Shown one piece after another: positions 24,902 through 34,422 of a stretch of DNA of 64,000 nucleotides. Made by a program: the position numbers and the translations under genes. The DNA lies in contig NZ_SHKR01000012.1 of assembly GCF_004217145.1 (NCBI RefSeq), positions 868,001 to 932,000 on the forward strand, in the 5' to 3' direction. Each line of letters begins with the position of its first letter. The stretch's first letter is position 1. A model generated the notes under the pieces. That model worked only from the letters and a program-made list of their open reading frames with translations, did not search any database and was not told where the DNA came from. The DNA comes from Kribbella rubisoli. Its GTDB lineage: Bacteria > Actinomycetota > Actinomycetes > Propionibacteriales > Kribbellaceae.

Positions 24902-25980
24902 CCAAGATCACCTCGATCGAGACGTTCGACGGCCACGGCTGCATCGTCCGTATTCGGACCGACGACGGTCTCGAGGGCTATGGGCAGACCGCGCACTCCG
25001 AGGCCCGGATCACGGGGGAGGTGTTGCACTCCCTGGTCGCGCGGAACTATCTCGGCCGCGATCCGTTCGATGTCATGACGCTGGCCGAGGAGTGCGCGCG
25101 GGCGGAGTACAAGTACTTCGGCAGCTTCCTGTTCCGTGCGTTGGCCGGCGTCGACACCGCGCTGTGGGACCTCGTGGGGAAGGCGAAGTCGCAGCCGGTC
25201 TACCAGCTGCTCGGTGGAAAGTTTCGGCCGTCCGTTCCGGTCTACGGCTCGGGGATGCGTCGCGACACGACGCCCGAGCAGGAGGTCGACCGGATGGTCG
25301 CGGCTGTCGCCGAGCACGGGTTCCGCGCGGTGAAGATCAAGATCGGCGAGCGCAACGGTCGGGACGCCGAGTCGCGGACCGGCCGGACCTGGCGACTGGT
25401 TCCCTTGCTGCGCAAGGAGCTCGGGGATGACATCGAGCTCAGCGCGGATGCGAACGGCGCCTACTCACCAGGGCAGGCGGTCCGGATCGGCCGCCTGCTG
25501 GAGGAGTACGACTACCTGCACTTCGAGGAGCCGGTGCCGTTCTGGGAGTACGAGAACGCGGCGAGCGTCGCGGCGGCGCTCGACATCCCGGTCGGCCTCG
25601 GCGAGCAGGAGTTCTCGGTCGACGCGCTGCGCCGGATCATCCAGAGCGGTGTCGACGTCATCCAGCCTGACGTCTGTTACATCGGCGGCATCACGCGCGC
25701 CCGGCAGGTCGCCGATCTGGCGAACCTTGCCGGGCTCCCGTGCGTACCGCACTCGTCGGGCAGATCCCTGACGGCGATCTTCACCGCGCATCTGGTCACA
25801 GCGATGCCGGCCTGCAACCTCTTCCACGAATGGACGATCGAAGACGCCTCGTCCATGCACGTCTACGAGCCGTTCCCGGTCGCCCGCAACGGCGAGGTGG
25901 TCCTCTCCGACGCCCCGGGCTGGGGCGTCGAGATCGCGGACTCGACCCTGCAGCAGATGACCCGAAGAATTTCCACCTGA
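24898..25980 (+). CDS. Mandelate racemase/muconate lactonizing enzyme family protein
   Basis: A 360-residue enolase-superfamily enzyme. Visible active-site elements in order: the KXK motif in AVKIKIGE, metal ligands in SADANGAYSP, YLHFEEPVPFWEYE and VGLGEQEFS, then VIQPDVCYIGG, and a general-acid/base His in CVPHSSGRSL. Members abstract the proton next to a carboxylate to racemise, dehydrate or cycloisomerise acids. The TTG start at 24898 overlaps the previous stop (TTGA), so it is the last gene of the operon. The substrate is not predictable from this. Confidence 0.9.
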   Translation: MTKITSIETFDGHGCIVRIRTDDGLEGYGQTAHSEARITGEVLHSLVARNYLGRDPFDVMTLAEECARAEYKYFGSFLFRALAGVDTALWDLVGKAKSQPVYQLLGGKFRPSVPVYGSGMRRDTTPEQEVDRMVAAVAEHGFRAVKIKIGERNGRDAESRTGRTWRLVPLLRKELGDDIELSADANGAYSPGQAVRIGRLLEEYDYLHFEEPVPFWEYENAASVAAALDIPVGLGEQEFSVDALRRIIQSGVDVIQPDVCYIGGITRARQVADLANLAGLPCVPHSSGRSLTAIFTAHLVTAMPACNLFHEWTIEDASSMHVYEPFPVARNGEVVLSDAPGWGVEIADSTLQQMTRRIST

Positions 25981-26043
25981 GCTAGGCGTGAGCCGGTTTT
26001 CCGGAACATAACTGCCACTGAGCGCAAACTTCTCTCCGGAAAG

Positions 26044-26127
26044 CGGCCGGACTACGGCCGGCCGGCACGGCGTGGGTTGCCGAGTCGTGGAGAAAGGCCG
26101 CTGTCCGCCGCCAAGATCCACGACTCG
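26044..26127. terminator. Hairpins between two convergent operons
   Basis: CGGCCG (about 26044-26049) can pair with the next CGGCCG after a 5-base loop. Further on, CGAGTCGTGGA (26081-26091) pairs perfectly over 11 bases with TCCACGACTCG (26117-26127) around a 25-base GC-rich loop. The region separates the plus-strand catabolic operon from the minus-strand importer, so a bidirectional terminator is the simplest reading. The long loop is unusual for one. Confidence 0.5.
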
Positions 26128-26178
26128 AGGAATCTGCCGCGCGCGGCGACCTAAGGACGAAAACAGATATAGCCCTGT

Positions 26179-27579
26179 CTAGATGGAATTGGGGATCGGG
26201 TAGCGGCCCTTGAGGAGGGGCTGGATCTTGGCTTCGAGGCCGTCCAGGACGGTCTTGGCGGGAACCTTGCCGGTGGCAATCTGTTCGATGGCGGGCGTCA
26301 GGACCTCTTGGATGGCGGGCACGTTCTTGAGGACCTGGGTGAAGTCGCGGACCGAGTTGTTGAGGCGGTAGTCGACAGCCGCGGTGCGGTACTCCGGCGG
26401 GTGTACGTCGTTCTTGGTCCAGGCGTCGATCGCCGAGGCGTCGGAGTAGTACTTCGTCTCGACCGGCATCCACAGGCCCTTCTTGAAGAGGTCGCTGTTG
26501 CTGCCGTCGACGCTGTACGCGTAGAGCTCGATCGCCTGCTCGGGATGTTTCGTGGACGAGGACATGACCCGGCAGCTGCCGGCCTCCTGCGTGATCGGCT
26601 CCTGGTACGTCGGCAGTACGCCGATGCCGTACTTGAGATCGCTCTCGCCCATGTCGAGCAGCGTCCACTGACCGTCGATCGCCATCGCGACCCGCTTCGT
26701 CTGCAGCTGCACCGTGGTGGTCGGCGCGTTCGCGGTGTCGCCGCCACCGAGCTGCGCCGGGCTCGGCGCGACCTTGTGCTTGTAGATCAGGTCCTGCAGG
26801 TCCTGGAACACCTTGACGCACTCGGGGCTGTTGAGCGTGTACTTCGTACCGCTCTCGTCGGTGACATCGCCGCCGTTGCTGCGGATCAGCGGATACCAGG
26901 TCCACTGCGTCGACAACGGCGCCGAGAGCCCGAACTGACGGATCCGGTCGGCCTTGAAGCCCGAGTCGCTCGGCCGCTTGCCGTTCTGGTCGAGCGTCAG
27001 CGCGGTCGCGACCTCGAGCAGTTGGTCCCAGGACCAGGCCTTGTCAGCCTCCGCCGGAGGAGTCATCGACGCGTCGGTGAAGAGGTCCTTGTTGTACCAG
27101 AGCAGGCTGATCTCGCTCGCCGCGGGCGTGCCGGCCACCTGCTTGTCGCCGTACCAGAAGAAGTTCTGCGGTTTCCGGCCGGACAGCTGGCTGTACTTCT
27201 CGATGTAGGGGTAGATGTTGGCGATCTTGCCCTGCTCGGCCAGCCGGTACGCCGTCGGCGCGGTCATGTACGCGACGTCCGGGAGGTTGTTGCTGGCAAC
27301 GAGCGTGTTGACCTTGGTCTCGTAGTCGCCCGGCACGTGCACCGGCTGCACCTTGGTGCCGGAGTGGGACTTCTCGAATGCCTTCGTCATCTGCTCGATC
27401 GCGGCCTTCTCGTTGGCCGAACCCCAGTACATGAACTGCAGGTTGGCCTGGCCGCCGCTCTTGGTGGTTGATTGCCCACCGCAACCGAAGAGGCCGAGGC
27501 CGGCGGTGGCGGCGACGCCGGCGCCGAGGAAGGACCGGCGGGACAGGCCGCGCGGCAGTGAACGTGGATCGGTGGGCAT
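26179..27579 (-). CDS. ABC transporter substrate-binding lipoprotein
   Basis: A 466-residue family 1 solute-binding protein. The leader has twin Arg (LSRRSFLGAG) and a lipobox (LGLFGC). The domain follows, with FMYWGSANEKAAIEQMTKAF and LLWYNKDLFTDASM. ATG at 27579 is set by AAGGAG at good spacing; upstream in-frame codons run into the isomerase gene. It is the last gene of a minus-strand operon with two permeases, a dehydrogenase and an isomerase, which suggests uptake of a sugar or sugar alcohol such as an inositol. Confidence 0.9.
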   Translation of the reverse strand: MPTDPRSLPRGLSRRSFLGAGVAATAGLGLFGCGGQSTTKSGGQANLQFMYWGSANEKAAIEQMTKAFEKSHSGTKVQPVHVPGDYETKVNTLVASNNLPDVAYMTAPTAYRLAEQGKIANIYPYIEKYSQLSGRKPQNFFWYGDKQVAGTPAASEISLLWYNKDLFTDASMTPPAEADKAWSWDQLLEVATALTLDQNGKRPSDSGFKADRIRQFGLSAPLSTQWTWYPLIRSNGGDVTDESGTKYTLNSPECVKVFQDLQDLIYKHKVAPSPAQLGGGDTANAPTTTVQLQTKRVAMAIDGQWTLLDMGESDLKYGIGVLPTYQEPITQEAGSCRVMSSSTKHPEQAIELYAYSVDGSNSDLFKKGLWMPVETKYYSDASAIDAWTKNDVHPPEYRTAAVDYRLNNSVRDFTQVLKNVPAIQEVLTPAIEQIATGKVPAKTVLDGLEAKIQPLLKGRYPIPNSI

Positions 27580-27634
27580 CGCTGGCTCCTTCGAACGCGA
27601 TGAGAAAGCTGGTACTGGGTACCGCAGGGGTGGG

Positions 27635-28396
27635 TCAGGCCGGCAACGGATGCTGACCGAGGAAGTCGCGCGAGACCTGCAGTCCTTCGAGGATCTCGGC
27701 GCGGCTCTCTTCGTCGACGCACAGGGTGGTCCCCGGGTCGAGCTTGGCAATGGTGTCCAGGACGCTGGTCAGCTCCACCGAGCCCTGTCCCAGCAGGCGG
27801 AATTCGCCGTCCTCGTAGTCCTTGAGGTGGATGTTGTCGATCACGGCGGAGAAGTCCGTGAGTAGCCCGGAGATGTCGGTCACGCCGGACTTCAGCAGGT
27901 GCCCCGTGTCAACCGTGAGCCGGAGAGTGTTGTCGCGCACGGCCCCGAAGAACACCTCGAAGTCGCGGCGGTGCATGACGGGCTCACCGGTGTGGTGGTG
28001 CAGCGACAGTACGACGTCCTGCCCGGCGGCCTCTTCGGCGAGATCGGACAGCTCCCCGGCGAAGCGGATCAGATCGCTGTCGTCGAGCCCGTCCCGGGGT
28101 ACGTCGTGACACAGCACGACCCGTTGTGAGCCGACGGCACTCGCGAAGCCGATGATCGCGCGCAGCCGCTGCTTGCCCTCGGCATCGAGCGGGTTCATCG
28201 TGATCAACGACGAGACATGCCCCGGCTCGGATCCCCACTCGGCCCGGAACCGCTCGGCATCCGCGACCGGATCGGCAAGGTAGTCGCCGTACTGGTTGCC
28301 CTTGAGCTGGAGGCCGGCGAACCCGAACTCGGGATAGCGGTCGAACAGCAACCGCTGCTGCTCGGCGCCGCGGGTCGGTTTGGAGAATGCGATCAT
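27635..28396 (-). CDS. Sugar phosphate isomerase/epimerase family (AP endonuclease 2-type TIM barrel)
   Basis: A 253-residue TIM-barrel protein of the xylose isomerase-like/IolE type. Metal-site signatures are SLHHHTGEP, LTVDTGHLLKSG and NIHLKDYEDGEF, with a C-terminal Glu in CVDEESRAE. Such proteins isomerise or dehydrate sugars and keto-inositols. ATG at 28396 overlaps the stop of the dehydrogenase upstream, so the two are coupled and probably act in sequence. Confidence 0.87.
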   Translation of the reverse strand: MIAFSKPTRGAEQQRLLFDRYPEFGFAGLQLKGNQYGDYLADPVADAERFRAEWGSEPGHVSSLITMNPLDAEGKQRLRAIIGFASAVGSQRVVLCHDVPRDGLDDSDLIRFAGELSDLAEEAAGQDVVLSLHHHTGEPVMHRRDFEVFFGAVRDNTLRLTVDTGHLLKSGVTDISGLLTDFSAVIDNIHLKDYEDGEFRLLGQGSVELTSVLDTIAKLDPGTTLCVDEESRAEILEGLQVSRDFLGQHPLPA

Positions 28397-29388
28397 CACG
28401 AGGGCAGACCGTCCTTCAACTCGATGGGGGCGCCGGACTCGGCCGAAAGGTAGGCGCCGTCGAGCAGCGCGATGGTCCGAAGGTTGTCCCGGCCGCTGTT
28501 CGGGGCCTCGACGCCGGTCTCCACAGCGGTCAGCAGGCGATCGAGTCCGAGGAACATCGCCTCCGACCGTCCGCTGCCGACCAGCGGGTTGGGGATCGTC
28601 TTGGACTCGCCCTCGTGGTGCAGGACGGCTTCGGCGTACCCGAGCTGCAGGGTTCCCGTCGTACCGAAGACCACTGTTTCGGTGCGGTCGAGCCGGCTGG
28701 AGAAGCTCTGGACGTAGGTGACCGGGATGTCGCCGAAGAAGATCTGGACGCTGGCGTCGGTCTCACCGACAGCTTCGATGGCAGGCGACGAGAACGTCCG
28801 GGCCGACAGCCAAGTCGCTTCCTTGCCCAAGAGCAGGCGGAAGCCGTCGAACCAGTGGATTCCCATCACCGACAACGCGTGGTGTTCCTGGGTCAGCCGC
28901 CAGCCCTTGTCCTGCCGGAACATCATCTCCTGCTGGGAGATCGCGAGTACGTCGCCGATCTCGCCCTGCGCGATCAGCTCGCGGCCGAGGCCGAAGGCGT
29001 AGCTGTCCCGGAAGTTCTGGTTGACGGCGAGCTGGACCCCCGCCGCGTCACAAGCGTCCACGATCGACTGGGCGTCGGCGAAGTCGAACGAGAGCGGCTT
29101 CTCCACGAAGATGTGCTTGCCCGCGGCAGCGAGCTCGAGTACGGCGGAGGTCCGCACGTGGCTCGGCGTACAGACGACTGCGACATCCCAGCCGCCGGCC
29201 TCGATCATCTCGGCGACGGACTCGTACGTACGCGTGACGCCGTAGGTGTCGCGCACCCACTCACGTCGTTCGGCGAGCGGATCGGCGGCCGCGACGACCT
29301 CGACGCGGTCCGGGTGGTTGGCGTAGCTGGTCAGGTGGGATCGGGAGATGTTGCCTGCCCCGACGAGGGCGATCTTGTGTGCGGTCAT
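28396..29388 (-). CDS. Gfo/Idh/MocA family NAD(P)-dependent dehydrogenase
   Basis: A 330-residue sugar/inositol dehydrogenase. The Rossmann domain starts KIALVGAGNISRSHL; the family signature GKHIFVEKPLSF contains the catalytic-region EKP motif near residue 95, and HALSVMGIHWFDGFRLLLG carries the conserved HXXD-like active-site segment. It probably oxidises the imported sugar before the coupled isomerase acts. The intergenic gap to the upstream permease is only 33 bases. Confidence 0.9.
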   Translation of the reverse strand: MTAHKIALVGAGNISRSHLTSYANHPDRVEVVAAADPLAERREWVRDTYGVTRTYESVAEMIEAGGWDVAVVCTPSHVRTSAVLELAAAGKHIFVEKPLSFDFADAQSIVDACDAAGVQLAVNQNFRDSYAFGLGRELIAQGEIGDVLAISQQEMMFRQDKGWRLTQEHHALSVMGIHWFDGFRLLLGKEATWLSARTFSSPAIEAVGETDASVQIFFGDIPVTYVQSFSSRLDRTETVVFGTTGTLQLGYAEAVLHHEGESKTIPNPLVGSGRSEAMFLGLDRLLTAVETGVEAPNSGRDNLRTIALLDGAYLSAESGAPIELKDGLPS

Positions 29389-29421
29389 GTGCCTTCCAGT
29401 GCAGTCGGCGGAGGGAGTGGG

Positions 29422-30261
29422 TCAGCCCTTGACCCCGGTCAGGGTGACGCCTTCGATCAGGTAGCGCTGGGCGAAAAAGAACAGGACGACGATCGGCAGG
29501 ATCGTCGCGGTGGCGGCCGCCATCAGGTAGCCCCACTGCGCGTTGTAGGTGCCCTGGAACGACGCGAGGCCGAGGGCGAGGGTGAACTTGCTGCTGTCGT
29601 TGAGGTAGATCAGCGGATCGAGGAACTCGTTCCAGGTCCGGATGAAGGTGAAGATCCCGACCACCATCAGGGCCGGCTTCGACAGCGGGACGATCACCTG
29701 CCAGAACACCCGCAGCGGCGAGGCTCCGTCGATGTACGCCGCCTCGTCGAGCTCGTACGGGATGGTCAGGAAGAACTGCCGGAGCAGGAAGACGTTGAAG
29801 ATGCCGCCGCCCGCGCCGCCGAGCCAGGCCGGCACGATCAGCGGGTAGTAGGTGTTGATCGCCTGGACCGCGTCCCACATCAGGAACGTGGGCACGAGCA
29901 GCACCGCCTGCGGCAGCATCAGCCCGCTGAGCAGGATGCCGAAGACGACGTTGCGTCCGCGCCAACGCAGCCGGGAGAAACTGAACGCCGCGATCGAGCA
30001 GGTGAGCAGCGTCCCGATGACCGTGAAGACCTCGATGATCATCGTGTTGAGGAAGTACCGGGCGAACGGTTGCGCGGTCAGCGCGCCGCTGAAGTTCGAC
30101 CACTCGAACGGACGCGGGATCCATTGCGGCGGTGCGATGAACATCTGGTTGTTGTCCATCAGCGCGCTGCGGACCAGCCAGACGAACGGCAGCAGGGTCG
30201 GGACGACGCCGATGACGAGCACGGCGTAGAGGAGGATCCGTCGCTTGCGGACTTTGGTCAT
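29422..30261 (-). CDS. ABC transporter permease, MalG type
   Basis: A 279-residue permease with six hydrophobic segments and an EAA loop reading DEAAYIDGASPLRVFWQVIVPLS. The C-terminus, AQRYLIEGVTLTGVKG, is that of the MalG class. ATG at 30261 overlaps the stop of the partner permease by 4 bases. It forms the channel with that partner. Confidence 0.92.
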   Translation of the reverse strand: MTKVRKRRILLYAVLVIGVVPTLLPFVWLVRSALMDNNQMFIAPPQWIPRPFEWSNFSGALTAQPFARYFLNTMIIEVFTVIGTLLTCSIAAFSFSRLRWRGRNVVFGILLSGLMLPQAVLLVPTFLMWDAVQAINTYYPLIVPAWLGGAGGGIFNVFLLRQFFLTIPYELDEAAYIDGASPLRVFWQVIVPLSKPALMVVGIFTFIRTWNEFLDPLIYLNDSSKFTLALGLASFQGTYNAQWGYLMAAATATILPIVVLFFFAQRYLIEGVTLTGVKG

Positions 30262-31217
30262 CGCGCGGCTCCCATCTCGTAGTAGACCCAGCGGTTGGAG
30301 GACCGGAAGAGCGCCACCGTGATCACCATGACGATCACGAACAGGGCCCAGGCCAGCGCGCTCGCGTAGCCCATCTCGCTCTTGGTGAAGGCGGTCGTGT
30401 AGAGGTAGTACACGTAGAACGTCGACGCGTTGTTCGGGCCGCCCTGGGTCATGATGTAGGCCTGGTTGAAGACCTGGAACGTGCCGATGATGCTGGTGAC
30501 GAGGTTGTAGAACAGCACCGGCGTCATCATCGGCAGCGTGACGTGCCGGAACTGCCGCCAGGCGCCGCCGCCGTCGATCGCCACCGCCTCGTAGAGATGC
30601 CGGGGTACGCCCTGCAGGCCGGCGAGGAAGATCACCATGATGTTGCCGAAACCCCAACTGCTCATGAGGATCAGCGACGGCACCACAGCGGTCTCACTGA
30701 AGACCCAGTTGGAGGTTGGCGCCCCCAATTGCCGCAGTGTCGAGTTCAGCAGGCCGAAGTCCGGGTTGAAGATCCACAGCCACAGCACGGCATTGGCGAC
30801 GCTCGGCACCAAGGTCGGCAGGTAGTAGATGGTGCGATAGACGCCGAGACCGCGGACCTTCGCGTTCAGCAGCATCGCGATCGCGAACGCGACCACCAGC
30901 GTCAGCGGCACCGCGCCCAGCGTGTAGTACGTCGTGACGCCGAGCGACTTGAGGAACAGCGGGTCCTGGCTGAACATGTGCACGTAGTTGTCGACCCCGA
31001 CGAACGATGGTGTCGAGCCGATGGTCCAGTCGGTCAGGCTGAGCACCGCCGAGACCGCCATCGGCGCCAGGCTGAAGACGACGAACCCGATGATGGCAGG
31101 CAACGCCAGCAGCAGACCCCAGCGGCGCTCGAGCCGGCTCTGCCCGCTGACCCCGCTCCGAAGCTTCCGCGCCGCTCGCGTCACAGCAGTACGGCGGATC
31201 GCGACCTCGTCTGTCAT
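30258..31217 (-). CDS. ABC transporter permease, MalF type
   Basis: A 319-residue permease. After a basic N-terminal tail come six membrane segments, the first being GLLLALPAIIGFVVFSLAPMA; the EAA loop reads EAVAIDGGGAWRQFRHVTLPMM. It is coupled to the MalG-type permease downstream and follows the cupin gene by 16 bases. As in the other two importers in the window, no ATPase gene is nearby. Confidence 0.92.
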   Translation of the reverse strand: MTDEVAIRRTAVTRAARKLRSGVSGQSRLERRWGLLLALPAIIGFVVFSLAPMAVSAVLSLTDWTIGSTPSFVGVDNYVHMFSQDPLFLKSLGVTTYYTLGAVPLTLVVAFAIAMLLNAKVRGLGVYRTIYYLPTLVPSVANAVLWLWIFNPDFGLLNSTLRQLGAPTSNWVFSETAVVPSLILMSSWGFGNIMVIFLAGLQGVPRHLYEAVAIDGGGAWRQFRHVTLPMMTPVLFYNLVTSIIGTFQVFNQAYIMTQGGPNNASTFYVYYLYTTAFTKSEMGYASALAWALFVIVMVITVALFRSSNRWVYYEMGAAR

Positions 31218-31233
31218 GTCACCCTCCCGGCTT

Positions 31234-31593
31234 CTACTCGCCGACGACCTTCCGGTCGGGTGTCGAGAACGCGATCAGCATCACCGCGGTGTCGCTACCG
31301 ACGTTGCGCGCGTTGTGGACTGTCCCCGCCGGGATCGAGATGGTGTCGCCGGCGGACATCGGCAGCTGGGTATCGCCGAGGCGGTGGTCGATCGTCCCAC
31401 TGACGACGTGCAGCACCTCGTCGCAGTTCGGGTGGTAGTGCGGGGGATTCTGCTCGCCGGGCTCGATCGTGCACCGACCGATCGTCATCGTGTCGGAGTT
31501 GCCGATGGCCCCCGAAACCATCCACTCCAGCTTGCCCCACGGCTGGGGCTCGACGACGACCTTGTCGGCAGGTGTCAGTCCTCCACGGCCCAC
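31234..31593 (-). CDS. Cupin domain protein
   Basis: A 119-residue single-domain cupin. Motif 1 is PPHYHPNCDEVLHVVSG (two His and a Glu as metal ligands) and motif 2 is AGDTISIPAGTVHNARN with the last His. Such proteins serve as sugar isomerases, oxygenases or sensors. GTG at 31593 was chosen because AGGAGG is six bases upstream. It lies between the MocR regulator and the importer genes on the same strand, so it belongs to this sugar operon. Confidence 0.85.
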   Translation of the reverse strand: MGRGGLTPADKVVVEPQPWGKLEWMVSGAIGNSDTMTIGRCTIEPGEQNPPHYHPNCDEVLHVVSGTIDHRLGDTQLPMSAGDTISIPAGTVHNARNVGSDTAVMLIAFSTPDRKVVGE

Positions 31594-31686
31594 GATGTGC
31601 CTCCTGGCGTTGGCTGTCCGTTGTCCTGCCATCCTGGAAGCAGGACGCGAACTCCGACAGTGCCAATTCGGCACTCGTGGCGAGGA

Positions 31687-33132
31687 TCAGCCGCGGTTGC
31701 CGACGATCCGCCAGGCCTCGGCCAGCGCGCGTACTCCGGCCAATAGTTCGGCATGGCTCGCCGCGAACCCGATCCGCAGGTGGTCGTCGAAGTCGTCGAC
31801 ACAGCTGAAGGTCGGACCGGGAAGCAGCTGTACGCCGAGACGTTCCGCGCGCTGGACGAGCGTCGTCGCGATCGGGATCGGCAGCCGGACCCACAAGGAC
31901 GCCCCGCCCACCGGGACGACAGGTTCCCATTCCGGCAGGAGTTCGGTGAGTGAGCCGACGACGAGGTCGCGGGCCGCCCCGAGTACCCGGCTGCGCTCGG
32001 CTCTGGCCTCGTCGATCCGTGGCAGGAGCCGTGCAGTCGTCACCTGCGCGAGGAGCGACGTACCGAGATCCTCGCCTGCCTTGATCGAGGCCAGGGCCGC
32101 GACGGTCGCGGGGTCCGCCCGCAACCATCCCACTCGCAGGCCGCCCCAGAACGACTTGCTGACCGAGCCGACCGTGATCACGCTGGACCCCCAAGCGGCC
32201 ATCGGCGTCGCGGGCGGTTCGTCGATCATCGCGTCCGCCAGCGTCGTGTCGTCGAGCACGGTCAGGCCGAGGTTCGTGGCGGTGATCGCGAGCTGCCGTC
32301 GCCGGCCGGTGTTCATCACCGAACCGGTCGGGTTGTGCACGGTCGACTGCATCACGAGGAGCTTCGGCTTGGTACGGCGTACCGCTGCGATCAGCTCGGA
32401 GGTCTCGATGCCGTACGGTCCGCGCCGGATCGGTTCGAGGCGCGCGCCCGCGGCCCGGAGTACCTCGATCGCGCCGCGGAACGACGGCTCCTCGACCAGC
32501 GCGACCGAGCCCGGCTCGAGCATCGAGACCGCGGCCATCCGCATCGCCTGCTGGGCGCCCGAGGTGATCAGGATCTGGTCCTGGATAGTGGGCAGGCCGA
32601 TCGAGCTGTAGTACTTCGCGACCTCGACGCGCAGCGCGGGCAGACCTTCGGGGACGTACCCGTGGGAGTCGACCAGCGGCGCGAGCTCCGGACCCACGAC
32701 CGAGGCCGCGTCGACGACCAGGCGGAGTCCCGGGAGCGCGGCGCTGCGCAGGTCGATCCGCGGCCCGATGCTCGGCGCGTTCGCCAGGAACGACTCGAAC
32801 CGGTCGTCGCCGCGTACCCCGAGGAACTGCCGGGCCGAGCTGACATACGTGCCGTCACCGCGCCGGCTGGTCAGGATCCCGTCGCCGCGCAACTCGTCGA
32901 ACGCCGAGCCGACGGTGTTGCGACTGACGTCCAGCGCCTCGGCGAGCGAGCGTTCGGACGGCAGCCGGACACCGGCCGCGAGCTTGCCGGAGACGACCAG
33001 CATCCGCAGGTGACTCGCCAGTTGGGTGTGCAGAGCGCCCTCGCCCAGTCCCCACTGTCCCATCAGGCGAACCATCTGATGCACATTCAGCGGGGTGACC
33101 ATTCGCGGGGAATTGGCTCTCGTTGCCTTCAT
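31687..33132 (-). CDS. MocR-type regulator (GntR HTH fused to class I aminotransferase)
   Basis: A 481-residue fusion. Residues 30-100 are a GntR winged helix (LRMLVVSGKLAAGVRLPSERSLAEALDVSRNTV, then RRGDGTYV). The rest is a fold-type I PLP domain with the Schiff-base Lys in SVSKSFWGGLRVGW, the Asp in LTVLDDTTLAD and the phosphate-binding region TSGAQQAMRM. Such proteins sense PLP or amino compounds. ATG at 33132 follows GGAGGACC. It is divergent from the Tm-1-like gene with only 40 bases between starts, so it could control both that pair and its own operon. Confidence 0.9.
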   Translation of the reverse strand: MKATRANSPRMVTPLNVHQMVRLMGQWGLGEGALHTQLASHLRMLVVSGKLAAGVRLPSERSLAEALDVSRNTVGSAFDELRGDGILTSRRGDGTYVSSARQFLGVRGDDRFESFLANAPSIGPRIDLRSAALPGLRLVVDAASVVGPELAPLVDSHGYVPEGLPALRVEVAKYYSSIGLPTIQDQILITSGAQQAMRMAAVSMLEPGSVALVEEPSFRGAIEVLRAAGARLEPIRRGPYGIETSELIAAVRRTKPKLLVMQSTVHNPTGSVMNTGRRRQLAITATNLGLTVLDDTTLADAMIDEPPATPMAAWGSSVITVGSVSKSFWGGLRVGWLRADPATVAALASIKAGEDLGTSLLAQVTTARLLPRIDEARAERSRVLGAARDLVVGSLTELLPEWEPVVPVGGASLWVRLPIPIATTLVQRAERLGVQLLPGPTFSCVDDFDDHLRIGFAASHAELLAGVRALAEAWRIVGNRG

Positions 33133-33172
33133 TCCGGTCCTCCATCATGGGACAGAACTTCGGGAGGAGACC

Positions 33173-34393
33173 ATGGCCACCGTCGCACTCGTAGGCACGC
33201 TCGACACCAAGAGCTCCGAGTATCGGTTCGTCGCCGAACGACTCCACGACCTCGGAGTCGAGGTGATCATGATCGACTGCGGAGTGCTAGGGGAGCCGGG
33301 CTTCCCACCGCAGATCTCTCGCCGTGAGGTCGCCGGGCGAGCCGGTGAGGACCTCGACCGATTGGTCGCTGCAGGTGATCGCGGCGACGCCGTCCAGGCG
33401 ATGTCGCGCGGTGCGGCGAAGGTCGTCGAGGAGTTGTACGCCGCCGGCCGGCTACAGGGCGCGATGGCGCTTGGCGGCACCGGCGGTACCTCGCTGGCAG
33501 CAGCAGCGTTCCGGCCGCTGCCGCTCGGAGTACCCAAGCTGATCGTCTCGACAGCCGCTGCCGGCGACAATTCGCCGTACGTCGGTGAGACGGATCTGAT
33601 TCTGGTCCCGAGCGTGGTCGATGTGGCCGGACTGAACCGGATCTCGACCCGTGTCCTCGGCAATGCCGCCGCGGCGATGGCCGGCATGGTCACCGCGGCG
33701 CCCGTCCAGGCGTCCAGCGACGAGAAGCCGCTGGTGGCTGCTTCGATGTTCGGCGTCACGACCCCCTGCGTCACCAGGGCGCGGGAGCAGTTGGAGGCGC
33801 TGGGGTACGAGGTCCTGGTGTTCCACATGACGGGCGCCGGCGGACGCACTCTCGAATCGCTGGTGTCGAACGGCATGCTCGCAGGCGTCCTCGACGTCAC
33901 GACGACCGAGCTGGCCGATCACCTCGTCGGCGGAATCTTCGACGCCGGACCCGATCGGCTCTGCGCGGCGGCGCGGACCGGCACTCCCGCGGTCGTCTCG
34001 CTCGGTGCTCTCGACATGGTCAACTTCGGGCCGGTCGACACCGTGCCTTCGCAGTTCGCGGATCGCCTGTTCTACCAGCACAACGCCACCACGACCTTGA
34101 TGCGTACGACGCCCGCGGAGTGTCGCGAGCTCGGCACCCAACTGGCGGCAAGGGTTCGCGAGTCAGTCGGGCCTGCGACCGTCTTCATTCCCTTGAACGG
34201 CATCTCGGCGATCGCGGTCAAGGACGGGGCGTTCTACGACCCGGAGGCCGATCAGGAACTGTTCGACGCTGTCCGCGCCGGACTGCGGGACAGCTCTGTC
34301 GAGCTGGTCGAACTGAGCTCTGACATCAACGCCGTGGAGTTCGCCGACGCCATGGTGCAGCGGTTGCACAGCGCGATATCCACTGCCCGGTGA
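33173..34393 (+). CDS. Tm-1-like ATP-binding protein (UPF0261)
   Basis: A 406-residue protein of the UPF0261/Tm-1 N-terminal family. It starts [20 protein letters not shown], the family hallmark, followed by the nucleotide-binding stretch [18 protein letters not shown] and the [18 protein letters not shown] segment. In tomato Tm-1 this domain binds ATP and is fused to a TIM-barrel domain like the next gene. Its bacterial role is not established. ATG at 33173 follows GGGAGGAG. It probably forms a complex with the next product. Confidence 0.9.
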   Translation: MATVALVGTLDTKSSEYRFVAERLHDLGVEVIMIDCGVLGEPGFPPQISRREVAGRAGEDLDRLVAAGDRGDAVQAMSRGAAKVVEELYAAGRLQGAMALGGTGGTSLAAAAFRPLPLGVPKLIVSTAAAGDNSPYVGETDLILVPSVVDVAGLNRISTRVLGNAAAAMAGMVTAAPVQASSDEKPLVAASMFGVTTPCVTRAREQLEALGYEVLVFHMTGAGGRTLESLVSNGMLAGVLDVTTTELADHLVGGIFDAGPDRLCAAARTGTPAVVSLGALDMVNFGPVDTVPSQFADRLFYQHNATTTLMRTTPAECRELGTQLAARVRESVGPATVFIPLNGISAIAVKDGAFYDPEADQELFDAVRAGLRDSSVELVELSSDINAVEFADAMVQRLHSAISTAR

Positions 34394-34422
34394 GCAATGA
34401 GAGATCACGAGGGAGACCGAGT

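Noticed and set aside
27612..27624. GGTACTGGGTACC inverted repeat between the isomerase and binding-protein genes
   Set aside because: Five-base arms in DNA naturally rich in GTAC; likely by chance.
28387..30282. 631-codon plus-strand open frame opposite the dehydrogenase and permease
   Set aside because: Antisense shadow of well-recognised genes; no protein-like pattern and no ribosome site.
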